Shown: positions 8,830 through 18,247 of the stretch, in pieces
How positions within the stretch are numbered: position 1 is the first letter of the stretch
How the letters are laid out: the number at the start of each line of letters is the position of its first letter
From: Lachnospiraceae bacterium UBA1760
GTDB lineage: Bacteria > Bacillota > Clostridia > Lachnospirales > Lachnospiraceae
Direction: 5' to 3'
DNA length: 25,830 nucleotides
Assembly: GCA_002314775.1 (NCBI GenBank)
Contig: DCHE01000034.1
Coordinates: 43,560-69,389 of the forward strand
Notes under the pieces: generated by a model
Told to the model about the DNA's origin: nothing
The model's database searches: none
Seen by the model: the letters and a program-made list of their open reading frames with translations, nothing else
Position numbers and translations under genes: made by a program

Positions 8830-9936
8830 TTACCAGCCCATATACTCACGAATATAGTCAGCCACCCTAACCGACATCTTCTCGTGGGTAGACTTTGTTG
8901 GGTGATAATCCACTGCGTAACCATCCGTCTTTTCATCCTGAAGAGGAAGTCTGAAGAACTTAATGTACTCCTCGCCCTCCTCGTTAATTTCATTTACGAG
9001 CTTATCAATTGTCATGCACAGGGTCTGGTCCATAATTCCATAGCAAAATGCAATCTTAGCCTTCTTATTCTTCTCATGAATAAAGCGGATAAACTGCTTC
9101 ATCTCGTCAGCGTACCATTTCTCACGGTCAGGCTTCTCTCTGGTGTAGCTTGCGTCATTTGTACCAATGTTTAACACGATAACGTCCGGCTCAAACAAAG
9201 TGAAATCCCACTCCTCTGGAGAAAGGCCAAGCTTATCATCCTGCATCTTGTCAGTGTAAGGATAAAGCTGGTTTATAAGAATCTCCTGGCGGGCCTCATC
9301 TACCTCAGGACCAATGTAGTCACTGATTATTCCAATTCCACTCCAGGAAACAAGCTGATAATCCGCATCCAGCTTCTTAGCAGATTTGATTGAAAATGAC
9401 AAATGTGGATTCTCAATATCGGTGTTAAATACATTCTTATCTAAAATTCCCTCCACGCCGTAGCCACAGGTAATAGAATCGCCGATGTACTCAATCTTAC
9501 GCTTCTTAGTCAGAAGTGGTCCATCGACCTTTCCTTCCTCGGCGTAAATTCTCTTAAGTCCAACTGTTCCAAAGGCTGCCTCATTGTACTTTATTATGTG
9601 AATTCCGAGCGTCTCCGGAAGCTCACTCACCTTCACACCCTTACTCTCTGCGTACTCAGCCTTATCAAAGAGCACTACTCTTTGTTCCTCTTTATCGAGC
9701 ATAATTCTTTTATATTCTGACTCATCACCGTCTATCCATACACATACGCTGCCCTTTAAGTCAACTGTATTACATAAATCATTAGAAATAATATCCGCAT
9801 CGAGACGCTCTCCCGAATAATAAAATCCAATTTCTGATCCAGAGTAGGATAAAAAGCTTACATCCTCCACATCTCTGATTCTTCCTAGTCTCTTAACATC
9901 TAAATCTGCCACCTTATACTGAACAAGATTACTCAT
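8830..9936 (-). CDS. CE2-like acetyl esterase
   Basis: 368 aa in two parts: an N-terminal beta-sandwich (about 1-140) and a C-terminal SGNH catalytic domain beginning KRKIEYIGDSITCGYGVEG with nucleophile S154. GTNDAS (about 258-263) is block III, and DYHP (D343, H345) is block V. The jelly-roll plus GDSITCGYG arrangement is that of carbohydrate esterase family 2, known for deacetylating xylo- and glucomanno-oligosaccharides. There is no signal peptide, so a cytoplasmic role is likely. It is the first gene of the minus-strand cluster, with AAGGGAG before the ATG. Confidence 0.88.
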   Translation of the reverse strand: MSNLVQYKVADLDVKRLGRIRDVEDVSFLSYSGSEIGFYYSGERLDADIISNDLCNTVDLKGSVCVWIDGDESEYKRIMLDKEEQRVVLFDKAEYAESKGVKVSELPETLGIHIIKYNEAAFGTVGLKRIYAEEGKVDGPLLTKKRKIEYIGDSITCGYGVEGILDKNVFNTDIENPHLSFSIKSAKKLDADYQLVSWSGIGIISDYIGPEVDEARQEILINQLYPYTDKMQDDKLGLSPEEWDFTLFEPDVIVLNIGTNDASYTREKPDREKWYADEMKQFIRFIHEKNKKAKIAFCYGIMDQTLCMTIDKLVNEINEEGEEYIKFFRLPLQDEKTDGYAVDYHPTKSTHEKMSVRVADYIREYMGW

Positions 9937-10281
9937 ATTTTAATTCTCCCTTCCGTTTCATTTATACGCAATTTCCTACCTTATATACTAATAGAAATAC
10001 CCCTGATTAACTACATCCTATTTTAAAGTTTTTTTACCATAATTATTGTACTACCTACATTTTTCTCGAAAATGTTTTCAATTATTTATGCATCAATACA
10101 CTAATTTTCAAGGTATTTAATATATTTATATTCATCTATAATCTAAACATGGGTATTTTATAGAGCTAATCCTATATTTAAAGTGTGTGTTTCTATATGA
10201 TTAGCTACTAATACTGCCACAGTATGTGGCAGTATTAACTTGACATTTCAATGCAATTCGCATTCATATATGGAGGACTTT
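9937..10281. promoter_or_regulatory. Divergent regulatory region between the esterase operon and GH43
   Basis: This 345-base AT-rich gap has no gene. Read on the minus strand it contains AAAAATGTAGGTA (10052-10064) and GGTAAAAAA (10030-10038), both also found before the surface-protein gene. GAAAA-TG-TTTTC (10068-10079) is a short inverted repeat. Near the GH43 side is a 12-bp-arm palindrome (10209-10237). No convincing complete sigma-A promoter was seen on either strand, in keeping with activator-controlled genes. Confidence 0.6.
10209..10237. promoter_or_regulatory. Perfect palindrome, candidate operator of GH43
   Basis: TAATACTGCCAC (10209-10220) and GTGGCAGTATTA (10226-10237) are exact complements around a 5-base spacer. 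There is no T-run on either side, so it is not a terminator. It lies 44 bases before the GH43 start codon, a normal position for a dimeric repressor operator or a 5'-leader hairpin. TTGACA follows at 10240-10245, but a promoter built on it would start transcription at the ribosome site. Confidence 0.55.
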
Positions 10282-11850
10282 ATGATTTATACTAATCCTG
10301 TTGTTAAAGGCTTTTATCCAGACCCTAGTGTCTGCTACGCAGAGGGAAGCTACTACTTAGTTTGCAGCTCCTTCCAGTTTTTTCCAGGAGTTCCAATCTT
10401 TAAGAGCGAGGATCTTGTAAACTGGACTCAGATTGGCCATGTCCTTAGTAAGCCTTCACAGGTTATGCTTCACAAGGTAAGAAGCTCAGGTGGTGTATTT
10501 GCTCCTACAATAAGATATAACGACGGAAGATTCTATATGGTTACCAACAACAATTCAACCAACGAGAACTTCTATGTTTATACAGACGATATAAATGGTG
10601 ACTGGTCAGAGCCTATCGTAGTTGACCAGGCTGGTATTGATCCATCCCTCTATTTCGAGGATGGAAGATGCTTCTTTGTAAGCAATGGTCAGGACGAAAA
10701 TGGCGTAAACGGCGTAATACAGTGTGAGATAAATGTTGAAACCGGCGAAAAGCTCACAAAGTCAACCCTTATTTGGACTGGCTCTGGCGGACGTTATATT
10801 GAGAGTCCTCACATGTACAAGATTGGTGACTACTACTATCTGGTAGTTGCCGAGGGCGGAACCGAGTACGGACATATGATTACCTATGCAAGGTCAAAAA
10901 ATGTCTGGGGACCATTTGAAGGCTATCCTTCTAACCCGGTTCTGACAAATAGAAACAAGGCCCCTTATATAATCCAGGCAATCGGACATGGTGACCTTAT
11001 TGAGGGACCTAATAATAGATGGTTTTTCCTGTCTCTTGGCTTCAGACAGATTCATCTCTGGCAGCCATATCATCATCTTGGCAGAGAATGCTATCTTACA
11101 CCTGTTGAATTTACAGAGGATGGCTGGTTTACCGCAGGACTTGACGGCACTACTGACAGTTCCTACGAGATAGAAGGCGACTTTATTCAGATGCCTCTTA
11201 AGGAATATACATTTTCTAGCACCGACTGGAACATCGACTGGTGCTTTATGAGGGATTATCACCCTGAGAATTACACCTTAACCGATAAATCCGCAAGACT
11301 TATCGGAACGGATGTGACCTTGGAGGAGGTTGACAGCCCAACCTTCGTAGGTCTAAGGCAGAGAGATTTTGATATGAACCTTGAGGTTTCACTCAAGCTT
11401 TCAGATGCCAGCGATACCAATTATTCATCATGTGGCTCTGAACCTTCTTCGGAGGAGGATGACCAAAGAAGAATGAAGCTTGAAAAGATAATTCCAGAGG
11501 CAGGAGTCACCCTCTTTATGGACGAGGAGCAGCACTACGATCTCTGCATCAGAAAGGATAAGGATGTCTTCACTGCTACCCTTAAGCTTAATATCGGTGA
11601 TATCAAGCACATACAAAGTGAGATCAAGTTAAATTCAGATAATGCAAGACTTATAGTAAAGAGTGATTCTCTTAGATATCATTTCTATGTAGAAGACAAT
11701 GGTGTAACAGCTTCCCTTGGCTCAGCCCAGACAAGATACCTCTCAAGCGAGGTTGCAAGCGGCTTCACTGGAGTTGTAATTGGACTTTACGCAGCAGGAA
11801 AGGCAGATGCTGAGTTTACTGACCTTTCAATTAAATATGTAAATAATTAA
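10282..11850 (+). CDS. GH43 beta-xylosidase / alpha-L-arabinofuranosidase-type enzyme
   Basis: A family 43 glycoside hydrolase (522 aa) acting on xylo- or arabino-oligosaccharides. The five-bladed propeller begins NPVVKGFYPDPSV with the general base D14. The pKa-modulating Asp is in GIDPSLYFEDG (D120) and the acid Glu in YIESPHMY (E174). A C-terminal concanavalin-like beta-sandwich (about 310-520) matches the long xylosidase-type GH43 layout. The longest frame begins 14 codons earlier, but GGAGG at 10272-10276 is 5 bases from the ATG at 10282, and GH43 homology starts there. It has no signal peptide. It is divergent from the esterase operon and ends in its own terminator. Xylose versus arabinose preference is undecided. 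Confidence 0.93.
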   Translation: MIYTNPVVKGFYPDPSVCYAEGSYYLVCSSFQFFPGVPIFKSEDLVNWTQIGHVLSKPSQVMLHKVRSSGGVFAPTIRYNDGRFYMVTNNNSTNENFYVYTDDINGDWSEPIVVDQAGIDPSLYFEDGRCFFVSNGQDENGVNGVIQCEINVETGEKLTKSTLIWTGSGGRYIESPHMYKIGDYYYLVVAEGGTEYGHMITYARSKNVWGPFEGYPSNPVLTNRNKAPYIIQAIGHGDLIEGPNNRWFFLSLGFRQIHLWQPYHHLGRECYLTPVEFTEDGWFTAGLDGTTDSSYEIEGDFIQMPLKEYTFSSTDWNIDWCFMRDYHPENYTLTDKSARLIGTDVTLEEVDSPTFVGLRQRDFDMNLEVSLKLSDASDTNYSSCGSEPSSEEDDQRRMKLEKIIPEAGVTLFMDEEQHYDLCIRKDKDVFTATLKLNIGDIKHIQSEIKLNSDNARLIVKSDSLRYHFYVEDNGVTASLGSAQTRYLSSEVASGFTGVVIGLYAAGKADAEFTDLSIKYVNN

Positions 11851-11865
11851 CCCCCCTTATATACT

Positions 11866-11901
11866 AAGGAGCCAGATACTTCCTTCCGAATCTGGCTCCT
11901 T
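11866..11901. terminator. Terminator between GH43 and the acyltransferase gene
   Basis: AAGGAGCCAGAT (11866-11877) pairs exactly with ATCTGGCTCCTT (11890-11901) around a 12-base loop, followed on the plus strand by TATTTT. It lies in the convergent gap between GH43 (+) and the acyltransferase (-) and may serve both. The GGAGCCAG stem recurs in the terminator at 24300-24330. Confidence 0.75.
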
Positions 11902-11934
11902 ATCTATTTTGCTCGATTTCAGCTGCTGCCGAGC

Positions 11935-12999
11935 TCAATTTGTATTCTCTTTTTTCTCTTTTACTAAACTTTTTCCTTTGTATTTCCCGGAAATAACCTT
12001 ATACATCTCATTTACCAGGCTGCAGATAATCAGCACGATAACCAGTGTTGCAAGGAAGTTTAGAAATGTGCCCTCACTGAATTTCACACTGAGGAGTCTT
12101 GCAAAATTCATGGTATTAAACGGCTTATAATGCACAATCATTATGATGAGCGTGGCTCTTCCCAGATAGCTTAGTACGGGGAAGCTGTATATGCTCTCAA
12201 TTGTCCTGCTAATCAGTATGAGAGACACCGAACCAAGTACGGAAAGCAGGTAGAACTTCCACATTGTGCCAAACTTAGCCAGGTGAACATTGACGGAGTT
12301 ATCAAGCTTTAACACAAGGACTCCAAAAACTGAAGTTATAGCCGCTGCCAAAGCAAAAAGAGCTACGGACGGCTTAAGCATATTTATATATTTTCCTGCA
12401 AGAAATCCTATAAGAAGAAATACTGTGGTTACAAAATATCTGATTACCGTATTAAAGAGGCAGCCGGAAATACTGTCCTTTGCAATCCTGTCCGCGCAAA
12501 AACCATAGGCCACAAATGACAAAAGAAACGTTGCTACAAGCACTATAGCAACGTTTCTTCTCGTATTTAAAGTATTTCTTTGGAATTTGTATATCATATA
12601 AACCGTAAGCTCTGATAAAAACAGGGCGCTCATAAACCAAATCGGTGCACGACCACGAAGGGTAAATAAAAACCTTAACTGGGTTAATACCTCCTCGGTG
12701 CTCCCCGGATTCATGAGAAGAATATACAGTCCTGACAATATGACAAATATCAAAAGAAGCTTTACGAGAGAACGCGCATAATGCTTTAACAGTTCTTCCT
12801 TTTTCTTTACTCTGTCTAAAGTTTCAGCCATCAGTATGCCGCTTATAAAAAAGAATACCGGCATATGAAAGTTGTAAATCATAAGTAGCACATAATCAGA
12901 ATGTGCAAAGCTCACAACCTTCTCATCAATAAGATGGCCCGTCACGACTAATATAATCGCTATGCCCTTGGCAATATCTAAATATCTCTTACGTTCCAT
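11935..12999 (-). CDS. Acyltransferase 3 family membrane protein
   Basis: An integral-membrane O-acyltransferase (354 aa, about ten hydrophobic helices) of the acyltransferase-3 family (OafA/WecH/fucose 4-O-acetyltransferase-like). The family signature is clear at the N-terminus: RYLDIAKGIAIILVVTGH, with the catalytic-type His, and FHMPVFFFISGIL. Members transfer acetyl or related groups to surface sugars or lipids; the acceptor here is unknown. It starts 33 bases after the stop of hom, so co-transcription is possible, but no functional link is evident. The ATG start gives the family's usual N-terminus. Confidence 0.85.
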   Translation of the reverse strand: MERKRYLDIAKGIAIILVVTGHLIDEKVVSFAHSDYVLLMIYNFHMPVFFFISGILMAETLDRVKKKEELLKHYARSLVKLLLIFVILSGLYILLMNPGSTEEVLTQLRFLFTLRGRAPIWFMSALFLSELTVYMIYKFQRNTLNTRRNVAIVLVATFLLSFVAYGFCADRIAKDSISGCLFNTVIRYFVTTVFLLIGFLAGKYINMLKPSVALFALAAAITSVFGVLVLKLDNSVNVHLAKFGTMWKFYLLSVLGSVSLILISRTIESIYSFPVLSYLGRATLIIMIVHYKPFNTMNFARLLSVKFSEGTFLNFLATLVIVLIICSLVNEMYKVISGKYKGKSLVKEKKENTN

Positions 13000-13032
13000 A
13001 AATTCTAAGCTTATTAAAGCCTTAATAACTAA

Positions 13033-14244
13033 TTAATTCAAAGAGGTTCTGATTCTATTTACTAGCTCGAAGCTCTTAATCTTCTCGTTAAAATCAGCTT
13101 CCTTCATAGACTTAATGAGAAATGCTGTCTCATCAGTAATATCTTCTACAGTAACAAGCTCAACCTCACCGAATACCTTCTCAAGCTCATCCTTAGAAAC
13201 TGCACCCTTAACTCTTACGAAGTAACCGCAAGCAAACTCATTTATATCTCCGAGAACCTTCTTCTCCTTGCTCCAGATTGTCATGATATTTGTATGTCTG
13301 TGCTTAACAGCATCTACAACATCTGAAACTACAGCACTTGCTGTTGGAAGCTTTCCAGCTCCTCTTCCGTAGAACATAACATTATCAAGCATGTCTCCGT
13401 GAAGAAGAATTCCGTTATATACTCCATTTACACCGATAAGGCAGTGGTCTGCACCAATTACAAATGGAGCAACCATAGCATAAACTGTTCCATCAATATT
13501 AATTGATCTTCCGAGAAGCTTGATTGATGTGTTCATAGCCTTGGCATAAACGAAATCTCTCTCAGTAATCTCTGTGATACCCTCTGTGTAGATATCCTCG
13601 TAATCAACCTGCTTTCCGTAAACGAGCGATGTGAGAATTGCAATCTTTCTGCAAGCATCATAACCGCAAACATCAGCCTCTGGATTTCTCTCAGCGTAAC
13701 CCATCTCCTGAGCCTGCTTAAGAACTGTATCAAATGCAAGTCCCTCATCTGCCATCTTTGTAAGGATGTAGTTTGTTGTACCATTTAAGATACCTGAAAT
13801 CTCATCGATGTGGTCAACAGTGAGTGACTGGTTGATTGGTCTAATAATTGGAATTCCACCGCCAACACTTGCTTCAAAGAGGAAGTTTACGTTGTTTTTC
13901 TTAGCAATCTCAAGAAGCTCTGCACCATGCTTTGCAACAAGCTCCTTGTTAGAAGTACATACTGATTTTCCCTTCTCAAGTGCCTGTCTTACAAATGTAT
14001 TTGCTGGCTCAACTCCTCCCATAACCTCAACAACAACCTTAACATCGTCGTCATTTAAGATAGTACTATAGTCATGAACAAGAATCTTCTCTACAGGATC
14101 TCCAGGAAACTCTCTTAAATCGAGAACATATTTTACGTTAATTTCCTTTCCTGCACGTTTATTGATATGCTTCTGGTTAGTATTAATAACCTCAACAACT
14201 CCAGAACCTACTGTACCATATCCAAGCACTGCTATATTAATCAT
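13033..14244 (-). CDS. hom: Homoserine dehydrogenase
   Basis: Catalyses NAD(P)H-dependent reduction of aspartate semialdehyde to homoserine, the branch point to threonine and methionine. At 403 aa it has the usual monofunctional layout: a Rossmann domain opening with VLGYGTVGSGVVEVI, the catalytic domain with GILNGTTNYILTKM and NPEADVCGYDACRKIAIL (including the conserved Lys), and a C-terminal ACT-like domain (about 320-403) that usually mediates threonine feedback. The bound AGAGGTG is 5 bases before the ATG. No thrB/thrC follows; the next gene is an acyltransferase. Confidence 0.97.
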   Translation of the reverse strand: MINIAVLGYGTVGSGVVEVINTNQKHINKRAGKEINVKYVLDLREFPGDPVEKILVHDYSTILNDDDVKVVVEVMGGVEPANTFVRQALEKGKSVCTSNKELVAKHGAELLEIAKKNNVNFLFEASVGGGIPIIRPINQSLTVDHIDEISGILNGTTNYILTKMADEGLAFDTVLKQAQEMGYAERNPEADVCGYDACRKIAILTSLVYGKQVDYEDIYTEGITEITERDFVYAKAMNTSIKLLGRSINIDGTVYAMVAPFVIGADHCLIGVNGVYNGILLHGDMLDNVMFYGRGAGKLPTASAVVSDVVDAVKHRHTNIMTIWSKEKKVLGDINEFACGYFVRVKGAVSKDELEKVFGEVELVTVEDITDETAFLIKSMKEADFNEKIKSFELVNRIRTSLN

Positions 14245-14370
14245 ATCTGCACCTCTTTCTATCGAAGCGAAGCCTCCGCCTCACATTTTTTATTATATTA
14301 ATCTTCATAATAAGCTATAACAATTATATCTTATTAATATATCAGATGAAACCTATTTTGCAATAATTAA

Positions 14371-15490
14371 TTAGGAATCCTCTCTTTTGGTGTTTATCCA
14401 CTTCAAATATGCATTGATAAATGGATCAATTCCACCATCAAGTACCCTCGAGGTATCTGTCACCTCGCACTGGGTTCTCACGTCCTTAACCATTGTGTAC
14501 GGCTGTAAAACGTAGGACCTGATCTGGCTTCCGAAGCCATTTTCAGTAACCTCGCCTCTTATGTCAGAGAGCTTATCCATATTCTCCTGCTGCTTAAGTA
14601 AATAAAGCTTTGCCTTCAACATCTGCATAGCCTTATCCTTGTTCTGGAACTGGGATCTCTCATTCTGACAGGCAACAACAACTCCCGTTGGAATATGGGT
14701 AATTCGAACGGCTGATGAGGTTTTGTTAATATGCTGACCACCTGCACCGCTGGACCTGTAGGTATCAATCCTTAAATCATCAGGATTAATCTCGATTTCT
14801 ATAGTATCATCAATCTCAGGCATTACATCAAGAGATACAAATGATGTCTGTCTCTTTCCTGCAGCGTTAAATGGTGATATTCTTACAAGTCTGTGAACAC
14901 CCTTTTCAGATTTCAGATAGCCGTAGGCATGATAGCCATTTACCTGAAATGTCACCGTCTTGATTCCAGCCTCCTCACCATCAAGATAGTCAAGAACCTC
15001 AACAGAAAAACCTTTTTTCTCAGCCCATCTGGTGTACATTCTGTAAAGCATACTTGCCCAGTCGCAGGACTCTGTTCCACCTGCACCTGCATGAAGAGTA
15101 AGAACTGCGTTATTGGCATCGAACTCACCTCTTAGAAGCGTTTCTATTCTGAATTCCTCGAATCTTTTCTTAAAGTCAGAAAGCATCTCGCCCGCCTCAC
15201 AGGTAAGCTCCTCATCGGACTCCTCCTCAGCCATCTCTATCATGGCCCAGATATCATCATAGTCCCTTACAAGACCATTGTAGGTATCCATAGTATCCTT
15301 AAGGTTCTTAAGCTCCTTCATTGTATTCTGGCTCTCGGTAACATCATCCCAAAAGCCCTCCTGCTCCATCATAGTCTCGAGGTATTTTATCCTCTCCTCC
15401 TTGGTAGCAGTGTCAAAGTGAATCCCTCACTTCCGCTAATGGTGCCTTGTATTCGTTTAAGGTAAACTTGTACTGATCAAGTTCTAACAA
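14371..15490 (-). CDS. prfB: Peptide chain release factor 2 with +1 programmed frameshift
   Basis: RF2 recognises UGA and UAA stop codons and triggers peptide release. The main frame alone (from 15372) lacks the N-terminus. Upstream, TTG at 15490, preceded by AAGAAGGTG, opens 25 codons ending GTG AGG GAT TCA CTT, then TGA at 15415-15413. The CTT-TGA-C slip site with AGG 6 bases before CTT is the known autoregulatory +1 frameshift: low RF2 lets the ribosome skip one base and continue GAC ACT GCT. The joined product is 372 aa, with the SPF tripeptide at 205-207 and GGQ at 250-252, exactly the numbering of E. coli RF2, where the in-frame UGA is also codon 26. It is a real join (15490..15416 plus 15414..14371), not a pseudogene. 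Downstream of secA, as in Bacillus. Confidence 0.97.
15413..15423 (-). promoter_or_regulatory. prfB: prfB recoding site
   Basis: On the minus strand this reads CTT TGA C preceded by TCA. CTT is the slip codon, TGA (15415-15413) the regulatory stop and the following C gives the poor termination context. AGGG a few bases upstream is the internal Shine-Dalgarno-like stimulator. Confidence 0.93.
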
Positions 15491-15584
15491 TAGCTTCACC
15501 TTCTTTTCTGTATATTATTCATAAGCTATGTTTAGCCGCAAATGCTTCGCGCCTTGCCCATAGCTATTTATATCTTTAACCAAC

Positions 15585-15619
15585 TAATCGTGAAACTGAT
15601 AGAACCAGCTTCACGATTA
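15585..15619 (-). terminator. Stem-loop between secA and prfB
   Basis: TAATCGTGAA (15585-15594) pairs exactly with TTCACGATTA (15610-15619) around 15 bases. It lies 34 bases after the secA stop on the minus strand. There is no proper U-tract after it, so it could be a partial terminator or a processing site between secA and prfB. Confidence 0.4.
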
Positions 15620-15652
15620 CGTAGGTATTAATTATCGGACTAAGCCTGATTA

Positions 15653-18226
15653 TTATTCATTCTTGCCACAGCACATCTTGTACTTCTTGCCACTTCCGCA
15701 TGGACATGGGTCATTTCTTCCAATCTTTGCTGACTGTCTCTTAACAGGACCCTTCTTTACTGAATCATCCTTATTGGTTCCAGTTACCTTGGCAACCTGC
15801 TCTCTCTCAACCTTCTGCTCAACTGTTACGCTAAAGATGAGTCTTGCAGTATCCTCTCTTATTGCATCAGTAAGCTCGTTGAACATATCGTAGCCTGCAA
15901 ACTTGTACTCAACTACTGGGTCCTTCTGACCATAGCTCTGTACACTGATACCCTGACGAAGCTGTGCCATATCATCGATATGAGCCATCCATTTACGGTC
16001 GATAACCTTAAGTAAGATAACTCGCTCAATCTCTCTCATCGAATCAGCATCTGGGAATTCAGCCTCCTTGGCAGCATAAAGCTCTCTGGTCTCCTCCTGA
16101 AGTCTTTCAACAAACTTCTTTGTATTTCCCTCGTTCTTCTCCTCATCAGTAAGCTCAATTGGCTTTAAAGGAACGATACGTCTTAAGGTGTCATTTAACT
16201 CAACTAAATCCCAGTTTGAGGTATCTGAATCCTGAGCTGTTGCCTTGTTAACATATGCCTCAACTGTATCAAGTGCCATCTGGATAACAACATCCTTCAT
16301 GTTCTCTCCGTCAAGAACTCTCTTTCTCTCAGCGTAAATAATCTCTCTCTGATCATTATTAACCTGATCGTACTCGAGAAGATTCTTTCTTATCGCATAG
16401 TTGTTTGACTCAATCTTCTTCTGAGCCTTCTCAACGAATCTTGTAATACTTGAATGCTGAATTGCCTCATTCTCTGGAATCTTAAGGGCATCGTAAACTG
16501 ACATAACCTTCTCTGAACCAAAGAGTCTCATCAGATCATCCTCAAGTGAAAGGTAGAAAATGGATTCTCCCACATCACCCTGACGTCCTGAACGTCCTCT
16601 TAACTGATTGTCAATTCGTCTTGACTCGTGACGCTCTGTACCAACAATCTTAAGTCCGCCGAGCTCCTTAACGCCCTCACCAAGCTTGATATCAGTACCA
16701 CGACCAGCCATGTTGGTTGCGATAGTAACTGCACCCATCTGACCTGCATCTGCTACGATTTCTGCCTCAAGCTCATGATACTTTGCATTAAGTACCTTAT
16801 GCTTAATTCCTCTCTTTGTGAAGAGCTTGCTTAATTCCTCTGATGAATCGATGTTTACTGTACCAACAAGTACTGGCTGTCCCTTTGCATTACACTCAGC
16901 AACATCCTCAACGATTGCTCTGTATTTTTCCTTGCGTGTCTTATATACAACATCCTGGTGGTCAATTCTCTGAATAGGGAGATTTGTAGGAACAACGATA
17001 ACGTCCATTCCGTAGATTTCTCTGAACTCTGTCTCCTCTGTGAGAGCTGTACCTGTCATACCTGCCTTCTTCTTATATTTATTGAAGAAGTTCTGGAAGG
17101 TAATGGTTGCGAGAGTTCTTGACTCTCTCTTAACCTTAACATTCTCCTTAGCCTCAATTGCCTGGTGAAGACCATCTGAGAATCTTCTTCCTGGCATGAT
17201 ACGTCCAGTAAACTCATCAACGATAAGTACCTCATCGTCCTTTACAACGTAATCCTGATCTATATGCATAATTGCATGTGCACGAAGTGCAAGGTTTATT
17301 GTATGCTGAATCTCAAGGTTCTCTGGGTCTGCAAGGTTCTTAATATGGAAGAACTGCTCAACCTCCTTAACACCCTGAGCTGTAAGTACAACGTACTTAT
17401 CCTTTTCATTTACGAGGTAATCTCCATCCTCCTCGATGTCAACGCCCATGATGGCATCCATCTTGCTAATCTCTGTTGAGGCTGTACCTCTCTTAAGTCT
17501 TCTTGCAAGGTAATCACACATCTTGTAAATATCTGTAGACTTGCCACTCTGACCTGAAATAATAAGCGGAGTTCTTGCCTCATCGATAAGAACCGAGTCA
17601 ACCTCATCCACGATAGCGTAGTTAAGGTCTCTCTGTACAAGGTCCTCCTTGTAGATAACCATGTTATCTCTCAGGTAATCGAAACCGAGCTCATTGTTTG
17701 TAATATAAGTAATATCGCAGTTGTAAGCCTCACGTCTCTCATCGTTTTTATAAGAGTTGAGAATTACTCCAACCTTAAGGCCGAGGAATCTGTGAACCTC
17801 ACCCATCCACTCAGCATCACGCTTTGCAAGGTAGTCATTTACAGTTACGATGTGAACACCCTTTCCCTCAAGTGCATTCAAGTATGCAGGCAGTGTGGAA
17901 ACAAGGGTTTTACCTTCACCAGTTCTCATCTCTGGAATACGTCCCTGATGAAGAATAATTCCACCGATAAGCTGAACTCTGTAGTGCTTCATACCAAGAA
18001 CTCTGGATGCAGCCTCTCTGACAGTTGCAAATGCTTCAACTAAAATGTCATCTAAGGTCTCGCCATTCTCAAGTCTTTCCTTGAACTCTACAGTCTTTGC
18101 CTTTAACTGATCGTCGGAAAGCTGCTGATATGACTCATCTAATGCCATAATCTTGTCAACTATTGGATAGATACGCTTTAATTCTTTTTCGCTGTGCGTA
18201 CCAAATATTTTTTCGAACAGACTCAT
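15653..18226 (-). CDS. secA: Preprotein translocase ATPase SecA
   Basis: The ATP-driven motor of the Sec export pathway, acting at SecYEG on the inner face of the membrane. The 857-aa length is complete. NBD1 holds Walker A MRTGEGKTL (about 100-108) and DEVDSVLIDEARTPLI (about 205-220). MTGTA and VGTVNIDSSEELS, then TNMAGRGTDIKLG and the QLRGRSGRQGD motif, mark NBD2. The C-terminal tail NDPCPCGSGKKYKMCCG is the zinc-binding SecB/lipid-interaction motif. GGAGG is about 7 bases before the ATG. Gene order hpf-secA-prfB matches other Firmicutes. Confidence 0.99.
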   Translation of the reverse strand: MSLFEKIFGTHSEKELKRIYPIVDKIMALDESYQQLSDDQLKAKTVEFKERLENGETLDDILVEAFATVREAASRVLGMKHYRVQLIGGIILHQGRIPEMRTGEGKTLVSTLPAYLNALEGKGVHIVTVNDYLAKRDAEWMGEVHRFLGLKVGVILNSYKNDERREAYNCDITYITNNELGFDYLRDNMVIYKEDLVQRDLNYAIVDEVDSVLIDEARTPLIISGQSGKSTDIYKMCDYLARRLKRGTASTEISKMDAIMGVDIEEDGDYLVNEKDKYVVLTAQGVKEVEQFFHIKNLADPENLEIQHTINLALRAHAIMHIDQDYVVKDDEVLIVDEFTGRIMPGRRFSDGLHQAIEAKENVKVKRESRTLATITFQNFFNKYKKKAGMTGTALTEETEFREIYGMDVIVVPTNLPIQRIDHQDVVYKTRKEKYRAIVEDVAECNAKGQPVLVGTVNIDSSEELSKLFTKRGIKHKVLNAKYHELEAEIVADAGQMGAVTIATNMAGRGTDIKLGEGVKELGGLKIVGTERHESRRIDNQLRGRSGRQGDVGESIFYLSLEDDLMRLFGSEKVMSVYDALKIPENEAIQHSSITRFVEKAQKKIESNNYAIRKNLLEYDQVNNDQREIIYAERKRVLDGENMKDVVIQMALDTVEAYVNKATAQDSDTSNWDLVELNDTLRRIVPLKPIELTDEEKNEGNTKKFVERLQEETRELYAAKEAEFPDADSMREIERVILLKVIDRKWMAHIDDMAQLRQGISVQSYGQKDPVVEYKFAGYDMFNELTDAIREDTARLIFSVTVEQKVEREQVAKVTGTNKDDSVKKGPVKRQSAKIGRNDPCPCGSGKKYKMCCGKNE

Positions 18227-18247
18227 TATTTTCCTCCAAGTATCTAA

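Noticed and set aside
10240..10269. TTGACA and TTCATA as the GH43 promoter
   Set aside because: Transcription would begin at or inside the ribosome site, leaving no leader for translation.
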